Shown piece after piece: positions 62,472 through 64,000 of a DNA stretch of 64,000 nt. Origin of the DNA: Hydractinia symbiolongicarpus (Eukaryota; Cnidaria; Hydrozoa; Anthoathecata; Hydractiniidae); contig NC_079877.1 of the NCBI RefSeq assembly GCF_029227915.1, positions 496,001 through 560,000 on the forward strand, given 5' to 3'. The position numbers were made by a program, and so were the translations under genes. Under the pieces are notes generated by a model that made no database searches, had not been told where the DNA came from, and was given only the letters and a program-made list of their open reading frames with translations. Within the stretch, counting starts at the first letter, position 1; each line of letters opens with the position of its first letter.

Positions 62472-64000
62472 AAATTCATTTCCAGAACGATTTTTTAAAT
62501 TATCTTTTCACCACTAAAACGCACGAGACTTGCAGTTTTCAAAAATGTTTTCATTTTTGATGAGACGCTGAATAAAAGAAGTTTAATCGCCGGCAAACGA
62601 AAACCCGCGAATTCCCGTAAATCTTGGACTCGGCCCGTATAGCCAAAGGTATACAAAGAAAGTACCCAGGGAGTAAACTCATTTCCCGAACGATTTATTA
62701 AATTATTTTTTCAACACTAAAACGCATGAGACTTGTAGTTTTCAAAAATGTTTTTATTTTTGATGAGACGCTGAATAAAAGAAGTTTAATCGCCGGCAAA
62801 CGAAAACCCGAGATTTCCCGTAAATCCCGGACTCGGCCCGTATAGTTAAAAGTATACAGAGATAGTACCCAGGAAGTAAATTCATTTCCCGAACGATTTT
62901 TTAAATTATTTTTTCAACACTAAAACGCATGAGACTTGTAGTTTTCAAAAATGTTTTCATTTTTGATAAGACGCTGAATAAAAGAAGTTTAATCACCGGC
63001 AAACGAAAACCCGCGAATTCCCGTAAATCCCGGACTCGGCCTGTATAGCCAAAACTACACAAAGAAAGTATCCAGGAAGTAAACTCATTTCCCGAACGAT
63101 TTTTTAAATTATTTTTTCACCACTAAAACGCATGAGACTTGTAGTTTTCAAAAATGTTTTCATTTTTGATGAGACGCTGAATAAAAGAAGTTTAATCGCC
63201 GGCAAACGAAAACCCGCGATTTCCGGTAAATCCCGGGCTTGGCCCGTATAGTCGAATGTATAAAAAAGGAAGTACCCTGTGAGTAAATTCATTTCCAGAA
63301 CGATTTTTTAAATTATCTTTTCACCACTAAAACGCACGAGACTTGCAGTTTTCAAAAATGTTTTCATTTTTGATGAGACGCTGAATAAAAGAAGTTTAAT
63401 CGCCGGCAAACGAAAACCCGCGAATTCCCGTAAATCTTGGACTCGGCCCGTATAGCCAAAGGTATACAAAGAAAGTACCCAGGGAGTAAACTCATTTCCC
63501 GAACGATTTTTTAAATTATTTTTTTAACACTAAAACGCATGAGACTTGTAGTTTTCAAAAATGTTTTTATTTTTGATGAGACGCTGAATAAAAGAAGTTT
63601 AATTGCCGGCAAACGAAAACCCGAGATTTCCCGTAAATCCCGGACTCGGCCCGTATAGTTAAAAGTATACAGAGATAGTACCCAGGAAGTAAATTCATTT
63701 CCCGAACGATTTTTTAAATTATTTTTTCAACACTAAAACGCATGAGACTTGTAGTTTTCAAAAATGTTTTCATTTTTGATAAGACGCTGAATAAAAGAAG
63801 TTTAATCACCGGCAAACGAAAACCCGCGAATTCCCGTAAATCCCGGACTCGGCCTGTATAGCCAAAACTACACAAAGAAAGTATCCAGGAAGTAAACTCA
63901 TTTCCCGAACGATTTTTTAAATTATTTTTTCACCACTAAAACGCATGAGACTTGTAGTTTTCAAAAATGTTTTCATTTTTGATGAGACGCTGAATAAAAG
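62472..64000 (+). repeat. 4-unit (813-bp) tandem repeat running off the right edge
   Basis: Bases 62472-63284 recur from 63285 onward at an offset of 813 bp (4 x 203 plus the extra base of the AAAAAAGG-type variant). Markers are AAATTCATTTCCAGAACG with GCACGAGACTTGCAG, AACCCGAGATTTCC, TTGATAAGACG with CACCGGC, and CCAAAACTACACAAAG. The second copy is cut by the window end within its fourth unit (starts 63894). Confidence 0.87.

Larger units (their letters stand above)
1..64000 (+). repeat. 203-bp satellite DNA, head-to-tail tandem array
   Basis: Every part of the window is made of one 203-bp unit, taken here to begin at AAACTCATTT. Unit starts at 1, 204, 407, 2031 and 16444 fall exactly on multiples of 203. 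Counting through all length variants I reach 315 complete units plus a 107-bp partial unit starting at 63894. No unit is inverted and no foreign sequence interrupts the array. The hand-built consensus has about 77 G+C of 203 bases and 13 CpG. Units differ at recurring diagnostic sites, mainly positions 11-17, 26-32, 46-52, 69-81, 95-120, 133-160 and 171-203. This is a eukaryotic satellite by structure; the family is not one I recognise. Array edges lie outside the window. Confidence 0.97.

Noticed and set aside
1-64000. CRISPR array
   Set aside because: Repeats are directly adjacent with no unique spacers, the unit is 203 bp, and variation is spread over the whole unit.
1-64000. Ribosomal spacer sub-repeats or a minisatellite inside a gene
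   Set aside because: No rRNA gene, promoter or coding sequence appears in 64 kb, and 315 units is far beyond normal spacer sub-repeat arrays. It cannot be formally excluded that other sequence lies outside the window.
1-64000. Transposon, LTR or insertion remnants
   Set aside because: No break in the array was found other than one-base changes and the 62-bp deletion. No terminal repeats or target duplications were seen.
1-64000. Telomeric or simple-sequence tracts, and inverted units
   Set aside because: All units read in the same direction and no short-motif tandem repeat was seen.
1-64000. A new gene-encoded system such as a defence or biosynthetic locus
   Set aside because: There is no coding content to support one. 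The noteworthy biology is the repeat architecture.

Overview
The whole 64 kb window is one satellite DNA array. A 203-bp AT-rich unit (about 38% G+C in my hand-built consensus) repeats head to tail, always in the same orientation, from the first base to the last. Setting the unit to begin at AAACTCATTT, I count 315 complete units (one of them truncated to 141 bp) plus a 107-bp partial unit at the right edge. I found no unique flanking DNA, transposon, RNA gene or credible protein gene. An array of this length and purity points to a eukaryotic chromosome, in a centromeric, pericentromeric or other heterochromatic block. I do not recognise the satellite family and cannot name the organism. CpG is not depleted (13 per consensus unit against about 7 expected), which argues against a genome with heavy germline CpG methylation and fits many invertebrates, but this is weak evidence.

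Layout. Units differ at recurring diagnostic positions, and the resulting subtypes are arranged in nested, locally repeated higher-order patterns, not one array-wide pattern. From 0 to 16.4 kb there are 10-, 11- and 12-unit duplications and interspersed copies 34-35 units apart, with perfect 203-bp phase and no length change seen. From 16.4 to 22.5 kb there is a tandem 7-unit block (2 x 1420 bp, no differences seen), then a 6-unit block (2 x 1218 bp) and a 4-unit block (812 bp). From 22.3 to 29 kb there are 5-unit copies (1015 bp) and four complete copies of a 4-unit ABCD repeat (812 bp). At 29.84 kb lies the one large internal deletion (62 bp). From 31 to 43 kb a module I call P-Q-R-S-T-V recurs, including a tandem 5-unit QRSTV repeat. 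From 43.6 to 49.3 kb there is a 14-unit duplication of 2844 bp that contains smaller 4- and 5-unit repeats. From 49 to 64 kb there are 3-, 4- and 8-unit modules, with many one-base length variants in A/T runs.

How it works together. The pattern is that expected from repeated unequal exchange and gene conversion inside a tandem array: local blocks are near identical, neighbouring blocks are re-phased by whole units, and chimeric units sit at several junctions. Each unit carries a perfect 9-bp dyad with a TTTT loop in most copies, phased A/T tracts and a CpG-rich half. Open frames of up to 121 codons exist, mostly on the minus strand, but 203 is not a multiple of three and they are by-products of the repeat.
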